Source: a virus | Reading direction: 5' to 3' (one strand) | IMG/VR virus record: IMGVR_UViG_3300046462_000884 | Coordinates: 1 to 59,765 of that record | Length of the DNA stretch: 59,765 nt | Shown here: piece after piece, positions 1 through 8,178 of the stretch | Position numbering within the stretch: position 1 is the first letter of the stretch | Layout: each line of letters begins with the position of its first letter | The notes under the pieces: model-generated | What the model saw: the letters and a program-made list of their open reading frames with translations, nothing else | Databases searched by the model: none | Told to the model about the DNA's origin: nothing | Program-made: the position numbers and the translations under genes

Positions 1-344
1 GCGTCTCCCGCGAGCGTCACTCCGCCGCTGCCCGTCGCCGCAATCGTCTGCGGGTGCGTGCCTGTGATCGTAATGCCCGCGCCGGCCGCGAGGTCCGTAG
101 CCACAGTGACGATAGGCCCAGTCGGGTTGGTGACTGCGATGCCTGTGCCCGGGTCTACCTCGGTGATGGTCCCTGCCCCACCCCCGCCAACGTCTTGCCA
201 GCCCGTAGCCGTCTGCACCCGCACCTTGTCCGTGTCGGTTGCATAGCCGAGCGTACCTACCTCGGCGTTGGTCGGCTCTTGGCCTGACTCGCCCGTAGGT
301 AGTGAGAGTCTAGTTGTCTTTACCCGCGGTGACTTCAGTGGCAT
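1..344 (-). CDS. tail fibre-like protein, N-terminal part (runs off left end)
   Basis: The reading frame starts at ATG 344 and stays open to base 1 (114 codons plus 2 nt). The protein begins MPLKSPRVKTTRLSLPTG. A segment with GTLGYATDTDKVRVQ follows, of the type found at the start of phage fibre and collar proteins, then low-complexity Gly/Thr beta-rich sequence (GITITGTHPQTI). There is no Shine-Dalgarno; the ATG is embedded in a copy of the 18-bp CTAG motif at 343-360. It is last in a minus-strand run of virion genes. The missing C-terminal part is probably the fragment at 59031-59765, because that piece enters from the other end on the same strand. Fibre identity is inferred from composition and context. 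Confidence 0.7.
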   Translation of the reverse strand, partial: MPLKSPRVKTTRLSLPTGESGQEPTNAEVGTLGYATDTDKVRVQTATGWQDVGGGGAGTITEVDPGTGIAVTNPTGPIVTVATDLAAGAGITITGTHPQTIAATGSGGVTLAGD

Positions 345-360
345 CTAGATAGATTCTAGC
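343..360 (+). promoter_or_regulatory. CTAG-pair motif, site 1
   Basis: This site reads ATCTAG-ATAGA-TTCTAG-C, two CTAG half-sites 11 bp apart, and overlaps the start codon of the fibre gene. It is one of nine matches to ATCTAGATNNNWNYTAGC in the window, all at gene borders. Function (operator or start-proximal promoter element) is inferred. Confidence 0.55.
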
Positions 361-431
361 ATGCTCACTTCTTTTTCTTTACACGCATGGGTAGCTTCGA
401 GACCTTGACTCCCTTGACTCGAGTTTCGAGC

Positions 432-1094
432 TCAGGTCTTGAGATCTTTCCTTCGCTGAACAACGCGCCGAACTTTCGTGCCTGCGCTTGGCTTTTGGCT
501 TTTGGCATAACTCTGTCGAAACGGCGTGAACACTCGGGTTAGAGCCGTCGCGGTAAACTCTTTGTCCGACGCTACAACGGCTGTCGCTAGGTCGAAGTGC
601 ACGAACCGATGCGTGTTGTCGAGGCGCCAGCGGTAGGTGACTTTGCTCTTGATCGGGAAGTAGTTCGCGGTCAGGAGCTTGGCGAAGGTATCGGCGAACG
701 TGATGGTCGTATCCGTATCCACCTCGAACTGGATCTCGGTCGCCGTGTGGATGTCGAGCTGGTAATAGGCGCCCGTATCGGCAAGCGTGAGCACGTGCCT
801 GGGGGCCTGAGGGGGCTCGGAGTTCCAGATGAGCTCTGCATCATAGAGGCTCACCGTCGCGGCACCTGTGCCCTGCAGATAGGGCGCAGCGCTGCCTACC
901 TCGAAGATCTGTGGCCGGCTGTTGAAGTAGAACGGCACGTTGGTCGGAGCCGTCGTTTGACTCCCCCATGCCAGCTGACAAGCTGCGCTCGAGGCGATCA
1001 GCTTGAGCCCCGGCGCGATAGGCCCGAGCAGCCCTGGCGAGGTGAGCTGCATGACATTGGTCGGCGGACCGATGAGCGGCGAGTAGGCGATCAT
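432..1094 (-). CDS. virion-associated hypothetical protein (220 aa)
   Basis: I do not recognise the family. The protein is beta-rich (VLTLADTGAYYQLDI, EIQFEVDTDTTITF) and ends in a strongly basic tail (VRRVVQRRKDLKT). It starts at ATG 1094, which overlaps the stop of the 97-aa gene upstream by 4 nt, so translation is probably coupled. It lies in a three-gene minus-strand run leading into the fibre gene, which suggests a tail or capsid decoration role. The 87 bp between it and the fibre gene encode nothing but a 7-codon ATG frame. Confidence 0.6.
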   Translation of the reverse strand: MIAYSPLIGPPTNVMQLTSPGLLGPIAPGLKLIASSAACQLAWGSQTTAPTNVPFYFNSRPQIFEVGSAAPYLQGTGAATVSLYDAELIWNSEPPQAPRHVLTLADTGAYYQLDIHTATEIQFEVDTDTTITFADTFAKLLTANYFPIKSKVTYRWRLDNTHRFVHFDLATAVVASDKEFTATALTRVFTPFRQSYAKSQKPSAGTKVRRVVQRRKDLKT

Positions 1095-1384
1095 TGGGCG
1101 ACCGTCACAGTCCAGGCCCCGCCGCCCGATGGGATGACTCCCAAGTAGCGTGAGTCCTTGTTGAGCGTAAACCGATAGTCAGCACCGGCATTGAGCGCAA
1201 AGAACTGGTCCGCAGCGGCAAAGTCGAGGTCGGCTTGTACAGCGGCAAACCGGCAGAACACTATCTGGTTGAAATAAATGATGGTGTCTTGCGACCCGCT
1301 GATGCCCAAGTCGAACCATGCATTGCCCGTAGACCCATAGCTAGCGATGAGCCGCGGTCCAGATATAATCTTGCAATAAGGCAT
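1091..1384 (-). CDS. virion-associated hypothetical protein (97 aa)
   Basis: A small protein with no catalytic motif that I can see. It is rich in aromatic and small residues and beta-prone (YRFTLNKDSRYLGVIPSGGG, AWTVTVAQ at the end), like small decoration or fibre-associated proteins. It begins at ATG 1384, directly after the stop of the 198-aa gene at 1385, and overlaps the next gene by 4 nt. This tight packing supports one transcript. Function unknown. Confidence 0.6.
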   Translation of the reverse strand: MPYCKIISGPRLIASYGSTGNAWFDLGISGSQDTIIYFNQIVFCRFAAVQADLDFAAADQFFALNAGADYRFTLNKDSRYLGVIPSGGGAWTVTVAQ

Positions 1385-1981
1385 CTAGCTAGACTTCCCG
1401 ACGAACGTCACGGTCACTGTGGTCGAGCCGCTAGCCGCCTGTATCGCCATCCGTCTCGACGCCGCCGTTAGCTTGAAGCGCATGGGCGAAGACGGGTAAA
1501 CCGGAAATGGGCTCACCGAGCTCAGGTCGTCAGCGGTCGAGCCGAAGACGACTAGGACGGGGGCCGAGGGCGTGATGTAGACCTCTGCGCGGCTGGTCAC
1601 CCCGAGGTCATAGACCGCTTGGGTCGTGGTCGCTGGATACGTGCCGACGTACGAGGGCGCAGCCATGGGCGTCCAGCTATCGTCGACTGCCGCGACGTAG
1701 GCCCACACGCGCGAGGAGGCGATGCTGCTCAGCATCATGAGACGCGGCTCGGAGCGCGGTACGCTCATGAGAAACGGGGCTTGTGCCTCGAACGGCACCA
1801 GGCTGCCCGCAAGCGGGATGCCCGGCGCTATCATGCGAATGCTTGTCGCGGCCTCGAACACAACGCAGTTGATGCCTGGCGTCAGGTCCAAAGCGCTGTT
1901 GCTCGAGAGCGCGAGGCCTTGCCGCAGATTATAAATCGTCGGAGGCAATAGCGCGGGCACGAGCTCGAACGCGTTAGACAT
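1385..1981 (-). CDS. virion-associated hypothetical protein (198 aa)
   Basis: The first gene of the four-gene fibre-side cluster. It starts MSNAFELVPALLPP; the start codon follows GCGGGA, a weak ribosome binding site. The sequence is beta-rich and ends TTVTVTFVGKSS, typical of phage surface proteins with jelly-roll-like repeats. No enzyme motif is seen. A CTAG-pair motif (2012-2029) lies 31 bp upstream and may control the cluster. Virion role inferred from context. Confidence 0.6.
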   Translation of the reverse strand: MSNAFELVPALLPPTIYNLRQGLALSSNSALDLTPGINCVVFEAATSIRMIAPGIPLAGSLVPFEAQAPFLMSVPRSEPRLMMLSSIASSRVWAYVAAVDDSWTPMAAPSYVGTYPATTTQAVYDLGVTSRAEVYITPSAPVLVVFGSTADDLSSVSPFPVYPSSPMRFKLTAASRRMAIQAASGSTTVTVTFVGKSS

Positions 1982-2011
1982 TCCCGCTTACATCATAGCA
2001 TGTGAGCGTAT

Positions 2012-2029
2012 ATCTAGATGCTAACTAGC
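2012..2029 (+). promoter_or_regulatory. CTAG-pair motif, site 2
   Basis: This site reads ATCTAG-ATGCT-AACTAG-C in the 47-bp gap between the genes at 1385-1981 and 2029-2304. The second half-site runs into another CTAG that includes the stop codon of the upstream gene. It matches the nine-copy consensus and sits upstream of the fibre cluster. Confidence 0.55.
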
Positions 2030-2304
2030 TAGTGTTGCGTATCCTCAGGCACGGTCAGCACGGCGACTCCCACCCGCGGGGCTTTGGGCAGGCTCTCGGC
2101 TATATGTTTGAAGTAATCCTCGCGCTTGAAGGTGTGCTGCAGCTCTGCGGCTGCCGAGGCGAAGTAGCAGATAAAGAGCAGAGCCGTACGGTCATTGGGC
2201 AGACCCGACTGGCTGATGTCGGCGACTACCTCGCCGATGCGCTTGAGCACCCACGATTCAATTCGCTCAAGTTCCTGCTCGTCGACTTCCGTTCTTTCTG
2301 GCAT
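2029..2304 (-). CDS. hypothetical protein (91 aa)
   Basis: I chose ATG 2304 (MPERTEVDEQELERIESW) because GGAG lies 6 nt upstream; a longer frame reaches 2346 but has no such signal and overlaps the divergent gene. The N-terminal half is acidic and helical, followed by a hydrophobic stretch (ALLFICYFASAAAEL) too short and polar to be a sure membrane segment. Family not recognised. It diverges from the 2322-2732 gene with only 17 bp between the starts. Confidence 0.55.
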   Translation of the reverse strand: MPERTEVDEQELERIESWVLKRIGEVVADISQSGLPNDRTALLFICYFASAAAELQHTFKREDYFKHIAESLPKAPRVGVAVLTVPEDTQH

Positions 2305-2321
2305 AGCTCCAGAATACCCGC

Positions 2322-2732
2322 ATGCCCCCACATAAGCCCAAGCCAAACTACGACGACGCCGACCAGCACAAGCTCCGAGTGACCGTTGCCGACGAAGTCG
2401 AGCGCGTTTTCAAGAAACACAACATCGGGGGCATTGTCGTGCTCGTCTCCGCGAGCTCGGCCGCCTGGCGCTTCGTGCTGCCGAAGTGGGCGATGCTCGC
2501 GCCCCATGCCGATGGGTTCATTCTTCAGGTTCGAGGCTCGACCGAGGCGGGGCGTCAGGCGACCGAGTCGACCATTCACCTCGTCTCGTCCATCCGCTCG
2601 ATCTGTGCCGACTGGGGCTCGTTCTTCGGGCGGGTGCACAAGCAGATCAAAGAGCAGATGGGCGACTCCCTCATCGACCCGCCCTTCAGTGGCACCGACT
2701 CCCGCCCCGACAAACTTGGCGGCAAGAACTAG
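2322..2732 (+). CDS. hypothetical protein (136 aa)
   Basis: The protein starts MPPHKPKPNYDDADQHKL and then looks globular: an amphipathic helix (ADEVERVFKKHN), a hydrophobic strand (IGGIVVLVSASSAAW) and a helical C-terminal half. No Shine-Dalgarno is seen before the ATG. It is a lone plus-strand gene next to the origin-like segment, with minus-strand genes on both sides, so it may be read from the same divergent promoter region as the 91-aa gene. Function unknown. Confidence 0.5.
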   Translation: MPPHKPKPNYDDADQHKLRVTVADEVERVFKKHNIGGIVVLVSASSAAWRFVLPKWAMLAPHADGFILQVRGSTEAGRQATESTIHLVSSIRSICADWGSFFGRVHKQIKEQMGDSLIDPPFSGTDSRPDKLGGKN

Positions 2733-3050
2733 GTCGTCTCGGGGGGCGTTTGGGAGCTTGGATCCACATGATCCGCATGATCCGCATAGAATTCCAAAAC
2801 TCCCAATGGAAGTGTAGATCCCCCCTTCTCTACCCGCATATGTAGCCAACACTGGCTACGTTTACCGCATATGTCTTCTAGTAAGAATGTTTCTATATAT
2901 TATATGGATCATATGGATCCACTCTTATAACTACACGGAATGAGCCAACTTTCGATGGATCCACATGCGAGTCGGCGATGTGGATCCGATAAGGATCCAG
3001 CGGATCCACTTTTCAGCGTTTTGGATCCGCTTCGCGCTTTGGATCCGCTT
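2733..3050. other. GATC/GGATCC-rich origin-like region
   Basis: About 280 bp without a gene, plus the last codons of the primase-helicase. I count 12 GATC sites between 2761 and 3045; eight lie in GGATCC (2760, 2915, 2957, 2982, 2993, 3002, 3023, 3041). An AT-rich stretch at 2886-2935 lies between the two groups of sites, in otherwise GC-rich DNA. Chance would give about one GATC in this length. The layout (clustered GATC, AT-rich unwinding-like segment, neighbouring initiator-type gene) matches methylation-controlled bacterial origins. That it is the replication origin is inference. Confidence 0.55.
2834..2874. repeat. 10-bp direct repeat around a 7-bp inverted repeat
   Basis: CCGCATATGT occurs at 2834-2843 and again at 2865-2874, 31 bp apart (about three helical turns). 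Between them GTAGCCA (2842-2848) and TGGCTAC (2853-2859) form a perfect stem with loop ACAC. It lies inside the origin-like segment and could be an initiator-protein site. Confidence 0.6.
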
Positions 3051-5154
3051 TGGACCACATCCGAGTCCGCGTCGCGCTGTCCCCTTGGCGCGGTGCCCGC
3101 TTTTGCTCCCAACCGAGCTTCCGCATGACCCTCCCTAGCCTGCGCGCGTCAGATACATTCATCGCCGAAGGCAGCCCAACCGCTGCCCCGAGATCGGCCA
3201 TACGTACTGCCACCCACTTGCCGTCGACGACTTGGCCGGCCTCGAGCGAGTCCTCCCCCCAGACCTTCGCCGAGACAGGCAGCGAGAGCCAGCGCTCGAG
3301 GATGTCTACCCACGGGTCTCTGCTCTCGTGCTCTGCATGCACGCCCAATAGCCACGAGCTCTCCGCGTCAGAGAGCCACCACGGTTCGCCAGCCTCAAAG
3401 AGCGCCCTACCCGCAGCCCAGATCATGTCTCGCAGCTGCCGCAGCCGAGTCAGGTCGAGTCGACCAACGACAACGGGCCAGAAGCGGCGATTCTCGACAT
3501 CGACCAAGAACTCATCTTCGTTCGTGGTACCGGCAATCGCGGCGGTTCGTAGAACGGTGCGCGCTGACCGGGCGTACGCGGGTCGTACGGTTGCCTCTCT
3601 GGCAGACAACTCCTGCTTGATCGACTCGATGCTTTTACGCGACATATGCGCCAGCTCGCCATATTCAATCACGGCGAACCGTGAATAGGCGAGAGCTGCA
3701 TCGCGACCATCTACCGAGATACAGTCGCTAAAGCAGCACAGCTGTAATTCTTCAGGAAACAGCTCGCGCAGGTAGCTCGATTTACCGACGCCTTGTTTCC
3801 CGACCAGCACGATAGCATTGTCAAACTTGACACCAGGCCTCAACTGTCTAGCCACAAGACCAATGTGCCAACGGAGACTAATCGCTCGGTTGATAGGCGT
3901 GTCGTCAGCCTGCAACAGCTCGACAAGCAAGCTAGATAGAAACTTTCTAGCCGACTCAAGACCGTCTGACCATTCGCGCGCCATGATGTAGTCATGCAAG
4001 CAGTCGACAGGCTTGTCCTCAGCCACATTGAACAACAGCTCCTTGGCACGAGATAGCGTCACGTTCATGCCATAGGTAGTCTTGAGCCACTTGACTAGCC
4101 GCAGCCCGTCAGTCTCGGGTATCGGGTCACCGACCTTCGCCGAGTTAGACCACGGGCACTCAGCTGTGTAGACAGCGACCTGCTTGCGCCTATCCGCCCC
4201 GACGCACGCTGCATTCTCGAGAATGAGAATCAGGTTGCAGTCAGTGTTGGCGACTCGACCGTTGTCATTCGCCACGACGGTGGTATTCTCTTCCTGCTGA
4301 ACCTTGACGCCATAGTCCCAGCCGCGGTCGAAATGCAACTTAGCTGCCTGCCAGTCGACAACCGGCTCGACCATGACCGTATTGCTGCGCAGTGTCTGTT
4401 CGACTAGCGCCCAGCTGTCTTCCTTGTCGAACGTCGACTGACCCGACCGCACCCAGATAGCGCCGAGCCCCGTTCCAGATTCTACCAGCGCATTCGCTTT
4501 GTTGATGCGCACGGTCCGAATGCGTTCGATGTGACGGTCGATCTGGCTCCCCACCCCATTCAAGTCGAGTGAGACTATCCCGTTGCCGACTTCAAGGGGC
4601 GCGCCGTCTTGGCAGACGTACACGTACCGGTCCCTATGCGCCTCGAACACAGACGGCAGAAAGAAGCACGACTCCGGTCCGACTTTCGTCTCGTCGGCCG
4701 GCAGACCCAGCTTGCCGCGCACCGAGTGCCACAAAGACCGATACGTCTTGGCATCGACGGGTCGGGCCAGGGGGATGATGACGCGGAGCTTGGTTCGGCC
4801 GGCGGAGAGTAGGGCGCCCTTGGCTGTCGAGTGCACGCACCAGCAGTCGACTCCCTTGAGGCACCCGAGCACGCCCTCTGCCCGGACGCCGTCGAGCTCG
4901 CCCTCGCGGTCGAGGTCATAGACAAGGGCAGACGACCCGACGACGGTCTTGGCCGAGCGGCGGTCACCCTCGAAAACGCTCGGGCACCAGAGCGGCGAGC
5001 GGTCTTTGGCCTCCTCGATCGCCTCTTTGGTCGGCTCGCCCTCGAGCCAGGTGAGCGAATCAGGGGCGAAAAGTCTGGAGAAGGCGGCGAAATCTAAGGT
5101 GGTTTTCTTGCCGGTGGCGTAGTTCTTCTGCTGAAACGTGGTAATATCGAGCAC
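3013..5154 (-). CDS. primase-helicase, VapE/SF3-like with AEP-type N-terminus
   Basis: The C-terminal half is a P-loop ATPase of the virulence-associated-E type: Walker A GKQGVGKS (about 452-459), an acidic strand FAVIEYGEL (about 493-501) and a sensor-like block AGTTNEDEFL...RRFWPV (about 541-561). The N-terminal 190 residues look like an archaeo-eukaryotic primase: VYDLD (78-82) for metals, CVHSTAKG (106-113), KLRVIIPLARPV (122-133). It would unwind and prime phage DNA. The start is GTG 5154. The last codons (ADPKREADPKR) are encoded by two GGATCC repeats, so the gene end is fused to the origin-like array. It diverges from the recombinase gene; a CTAG-pair motif lies between them. Confidence 0.8.
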   Translation of the reverse strand: MLDITTFQQKNYATGKKTTLDFAAFSRLFAPDSLTWLEGEPTKEAIEEAKDRSPLWCPSVFEGDRRSAKTVVGSSALVYDLDREGELDGVRAEGVLGCLKGVDCWCVHSTAKGALLSAGRTKLRVIIPLARPVDAKTYRSLWHSVRGKLGLPADETKVGPESCFFLPSVFEAHRDRYVYVCQDGAPLEVGNGIVSLDLNGVGSQIDRHIERIRTVRINKANALVESGTGLGAIWVRSGQSTFDKEDSWALVEQTLRSNTVMVEPVVDWQAAKLHFDRGWDYGVKVQQEENTTVVANDNGRVANTDCNLILILENAACVGADRRKQVAVYTAECPWSNSAKVGDPIPETDGLRLVKWLKTTYGMNVTLSRAKELLFNVAEDKPVDCLHDYIMAREWSDGLESARKFLSSLLVELLQADDTPINRAISLRWHIGLVARQLRPGVKFDNAIVLVGKQGVGKSSYLRELFPEELQLCCFSDCISVDGRDAALAYSRFAVIEYGELAHMSRKSIESIKQELSAREATVRPAYARSARTVLRTAAIAGTTNEDEFLVDVENRRFWPVVVGRLDLTRLRQLRDMIWAAGRALFEAGEPWWLSDAESSWLLGVHAEHESRDPWVDILERWLSLPVSAKVWGEDSLEAGQVVDGKWVAVRMADLGAAVGLPSAMNVSDARRLGRVMRKLGWEQKRAPRQGDSATRTRMWSKADPKREADPKR

Positions 5155-5170
5155 GGGATCGATTCTTTCT

Positions 5171-5188
5171 ATCTAGATGGGAGTTAGC
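5171..5188 (+). promoter_or_regulatory. CTAG-pair motif, site 3
   Basis: This site reads ATCTAG-ATGGG-AGTTAG-C between the divergent primase-helicase (start 5154) and serine recombinase (start 5194) genes. It could control both early directions. GGAG at 5180-5183, inside the site, may also serve as the recombinase ribosome binding site. Confidence 0.6.
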
Positions 5189-5193
5189 AAACA

Positions 5194-6033
5194 ATGGGCA
5201 GAGTAGGGCGCAATCAAGACAACCTCTCGGTTCGCACGGTCAAATGGGGATGTGCGTATCTGCGCGCAAGCACGGGTGAGCAGGCTCTATCTATCCAGGC
5301 GCAAAGGGACGCCATCGAGAAGTGGGCGAAGCTCTACAAGGTTGAGATCAAGAAGTGGTTCGTTGACGAGGGTGTGCACGGCGACACGGACCCCATCGAA
5401 AGACGGGGCCTACGTGAATGCCTTCAGTTCGTTGGTAACCGGGCAGTCGACTATGTCGTGATCGCTCTGCGAGATCGGTTCTCGCGCGACACACGCATCG
5501 ACGGCTTTTGTGAGTATTTCATCAATAAGTCTGGGGCGGCGATTTACTCCTGCGACGAAAACCCCGACGAGCCAGACAGCCCGCAGCGGTCCCTGTTGCG
5601 CAACATACTCAAGAGCATAGCGCAATACGAACGCGAGCTCATTGGCTGGCGCACCCGCGAAGCACTCGGGGTTCTAAGAAAACACGGCGCGGTGTTGGGG
5701 CGCCCCCCAAAGCACAAGGCGGCCGAGGTCGCTGTGTTACATTATGTAATCGAATACCTGCGCAGCTACGGGCTCAAGGCGCCTGCGATTTACCAGTATC
5801 TCGCCGAGCAGGGCTTCCCGAAGATCAACGAGCCCACCGTCACGTTCTTCTTCGAGCGGCGCGAGAAGTCCACCCGCGTGAAGCGCGTCAGCGCGCATAG
5901 TTTCCACGCGATTCGGCACTGGCTGCGCCCCTACTTCAGACAATACGTATGGCAAACATCACCGACGCCGTTGGCGTCATCCTCACCCGTGACAAAACCG
6001 GGCGCTATGGCGCCCACCGCGTCGCAGTTATAG
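5194..6033 (+). CDS. serine recombinase (resolvase/invertase family)
   Basis: The N-terminal catalytic domain has AYLRASTGEQ with the nucleophilic serine at about residue 26, then VVIALRDRFSRD and the long helix IAQYERELIGWRTREAL typical of small serine recombinases. A DNA-binding linker with GRPPKHK follows. At 279 aa it has the size of a resolvase or invertase, not of a large serine integrase. In a plasmid-like phage it could resolve genome multimers or invert a segment. The last 28 codons overlap the next gene in another frame and read as low complexity, so the true C-terminus is uncertain. Confidence 0.85.
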   Translation: MGRVGRNQDNLSVRTVKWGCAYLRASTGEQALSIQAQRDAIEKWAKLYKVEIKKWFVDEGVHGDTDPIERRGLRECLQFVGNRAVDYVVIALRDRFSRDTRIDGFCEYFINKSGAAIYSCDENPDEPDSPQRSLLRNILKSIAQYERELIGWRTREALGVLRKHGAVLGRPPKHKAAEVAVLHYVIEYLRSYGLKAPAIYQYLAEQGFPKINEPTVTFFFERREKSTRVKRVSAHSFHAIRHWLRPYFRQYVWQTSPTPLASSSPVTKPGAMAPTASQL

Positions 6034-6173
6034 ACGGCAAGCTCGAGCACCAGCGCGAGCTCACGCAGGGCCGGAGTAAGCCTTCGGCTGTGCGCGAAGC
6101 CGCGCTGGACCTCGACATGATCAGCCTCGAGATCAGCCGCAACCTCATCAAGCTCGGGGGAGACGAGCAGTGA
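5949..6173 (+). CDS. hypothetical protein (74 aa)
   Basis: A compact protein (MANITDAVGVILTRDKTGRYG) with a predicted strand-turn-strand then helix (SAVREAALDLDMISLEISRNLI). It starts 85 nt inside the recombinase gene in a different frame and has no clear ribosome binding site. The composition is convincing for a real protein. Its stop overlaps the GTG of the next gene. Family not recognised. Confidence 0.6.
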   Translation: MANITDAVGVILTRDKTGRYGAHRVAVIDGKLEHQRELTQGRSKPSAVREAALDLDMISLEISRNLIKLGGDEQ

Positions 6174-6421
6174 GCTTTCTCATCTTGAGCGCGGTAGCCA
6201 TCTGCGTCGTGTCCTTCGTCGTGTGGGATCTCGGCTGCCGCTACCTCGCCGCGCAAGACGTCAAGACCGTGAGCGACGCCCTGGCTGTCTATACCGAGCG
6301 TCAGGACGCCATCACCAAGACGTTCTTGGCCAGCATCGTCGAGCTGATCAACTGCAGCGAAGCCGACAAGAAAGCTCTGCGAGAGAAGTACGTTGCGGCG
6401 GGGTTGCGTGGTAGGGTCTAG
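6170..6421 (+). CDS. small single-pass membrane protein (83 aa)
   Basis: The protein starts at GTG 6170, overlapping the upstream TGA. Residues 3-18 (FLILSAVAICVVSFVV) form one hydrophobic segment at the N-terminus, followed by a soluble helical tail with a basic end. It could be a membrane anchor or an Rz/spanin-like or holin-like protein, but nothing decides this. It is part of the early plus-strand operon. Confidence 0.6.
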   Translation: MSFLILSAVAICVVSFVVWDLGCRYLAAQDVKTVSDALAVYTERQDAITKTFLASIVELINCSEADKKALREKYVAAGLRGRV

Positions 6422-6468
6422 CTGCCGGGTGCCGTCTGTGGCTTGTCCAAACTCGCTCTGAGGTCACG

Positions 6469-8172
6469 GTGCCCGGCTCCTCCATTCTTGAGCAGCTAGC
6501 GGCTGACGCTGGCGTCGAGCTGACCGAGCCGCGCTGGGGCAGGGGAGTCGTTGCCGATGCAGAATTCCTACGTATCAGGGCATTACCTCGCCGCCCTGGG
6601 CATGAGCTATTACCTCTTGAGCTGGGCGACCGGCCTCTCTTTGACGTTCAACGCCGGGCGCTGGCCGAGCTGGCTTCCACGCGTCGACTGTGCATGTTCG
6701 CGAACGTCGGTGCGGGCAAGCTTCTCGTGGGGGCGCTTGCGCCTGTGGTTCTCGGCACACGTGCAAACCTTCTAATCACGTATGCCCAGCTCCTCGACAA
6801 AACGCGCCGCGAGATAGGCGCCGCCTCCGAGCATTGGCCAGTCGACCCGGACGCGTGGACGTACGTCTCCGCCGAGCGGCTAGTCCGTAGCGGCCATCTC
6901 GAAGCCGCCTGGGAGCTTATAGTTGTCGACGAGGCCCATCTGTTCCGGCCCGGCTCGGCCCGCTCCAAGGCCTTCCTCGCGCATCTAAAGCGGCATCCTG
7001 AGACCGCCGTCGTTTTGCTCACGGGCACACCGGGCGACGACGACTTGCGAGACGTCGCGTTCCTCGCTCAGCTAGCTCACGGTCCCACGCACAGTCCCTA
7101 TCCGACGAAGTGGCACTCGCTCGATCAATGGCATCGCGCGTTATCTGAGCGAGTCGAGCAACGTCTGGAGGCCGGGTGCCTAACCGAATTCGTCGGTCCC
7201 GCGCCGGCCAATGATGTGACGCTCGATACGGTCCGCCTAGCGGTAGCTGAACATGCTGCTAGATCACCAGGCCACCTAGTTTACCGGCCCGCGCAGTCCG
7301 TTTCGTGCAGCCTCTACCTGAGCTCAAGCACGCTGCGCCGGCCGCCGTCTCGCGACCTCGAGCGCGCCTATGAATCCACACGTACACACGGCCACTTGGG
7401 TGACTACGAATTCGCCGAACTACCCGCCGAGCGATGGCGCCTGCTCCGGCAGCTCGGGCTCGGTTACGCGAAGGTCATCGACCCGCAGCCGCCCGAGGAG
7501 TGGAAACTCGTTCGACGTCTTTGGGCATCGATATGTGCGGGCTACGTCGGCACGCGCTATCCCGACGTTCGTGCACTCGAGCAAGCCGCGTCAGATCCCG
7601 CACACGAGCTACACACTTCATTGGCAGCGTGGCGTGCAATCGAGCCCAGTTTCAGGCCGGCGCATAAGGTCCTATGGTACGATGACTTCGTAGTCAGATG
7701 GTGCATCGAATGGCTGCAGAGCGAGAGGGGATTACTATGGACGCCGTATCCAGACTTCGGCGAGACAGTCGCTTTAGCCGCTGGTTTACCGTTCTTTCAT
7801 CGCTTGGGAGTCTGCTCACGCTTTGGCTCCATCGAGTCGTATGGCTCGCCCACGGGGGCAGTCCTATCGATTCAAGCGAACTCGACCGGCAGGAATCTTC
7901 AAAGGTGGTGCCAATCACTCGTGGTCGCATCACCAGCCAAATCAGATGTATTGAATCAGCTCATCGGCCGGACACACCGAACGGGACAGACCGCCGAAGC
8001 AGTAAACGTCACGTTTTGTTTTAGCTGCGGACAGCACATCGATGCAGTCGAACGCGCACGTGAACGCGCCCGGTTCGACGCTAGTTTAGGTGGCAACGAG
8101 GGGAACAAGCTCCTTGATTGCGACTGGTTAGTTGACACTACTCGGCCCCGAGGGCCGCTATGGAGATCGTAA
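6469..8172 (+). CDS. SF2 (SNF2-like) DNA helicase
   Basis: Superfamily 2 motifs are in order: Walker A GAGK (81-84), DEAH (154-157), motif III LLTGTPG (183-189) and motif VI QLIGRTHRTGQ (about 497-507), where RTHRTGQ is typical of SNF2-type proteins. The 567-aa length and early-operon setting suggest a role in DNA replication or recombination as an ATP-dependent translocase. The start is GTG 6469 after a 47-bp gap. The substrate is not evident. Confidence 0.85.
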   Translation: MPGSSILEQLAADAGVELTEPRWGRGVVADAEFLRIRALPRRPGHELLPLELGDRPLFDVQRRALAELASTRRLCMFANVGAGKLLVGALAPVVLGTRANLLITYAQLLDKTRREIGAASEHWPVDPDAWTYVSAERLVRSGHLEAAWELIVVDEAHLFRPGSARSKAFLAHLKRHPETAVVLLTGTPGDDDLRDVAFLAQLAHGPTHSPYPTKWHSLDQWHRALSERVEQRLEAGCLTEFVGPAPANDVTLDTVRLAVAEHAARSPGHLVYRPAQSVSCSLYLSSSTLRRPPSRDLERAYESTRTHGHLGDYEFAELPAERWRLLRQLGLGYAKVIDPQPPEEWKLVRRLWASICAGYVGTRYPDVRALEQAASDPAHELHTSLAAWRAIEPSFRPAHKVLWYDDFVVRWCIEWLQSERGLLWTPYPDFGETVALAAGLPFFHRLGVCSRFGSIESYGSPTGAVLSIQANSTGRNLQRWCQSLVVASPAKSDVLNQLIGRTHRTGQTAEAVNVTFCFSCGQHIDAVERARERARFDASLGGNEGNKLLDCDWLVDTTRPRGPLWRS

Positions 8173-8178
8173 TCGTTT

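Noticed and set aside
2909-3112. 67-aa minus-strand frame with GS(K/G) repeats in the origin-like region
   Set aside because: It is the translation of the GGATCC repeats in a second frame and overlaps the primase-helicase end.
5194-6033. Large serine integrase for chromosomal integration
   Set aside because: At 279 aa it lacks the long C-terminal zinc and coiled-coil domains of large serine integrases; it fits a resolvase/invertase better.
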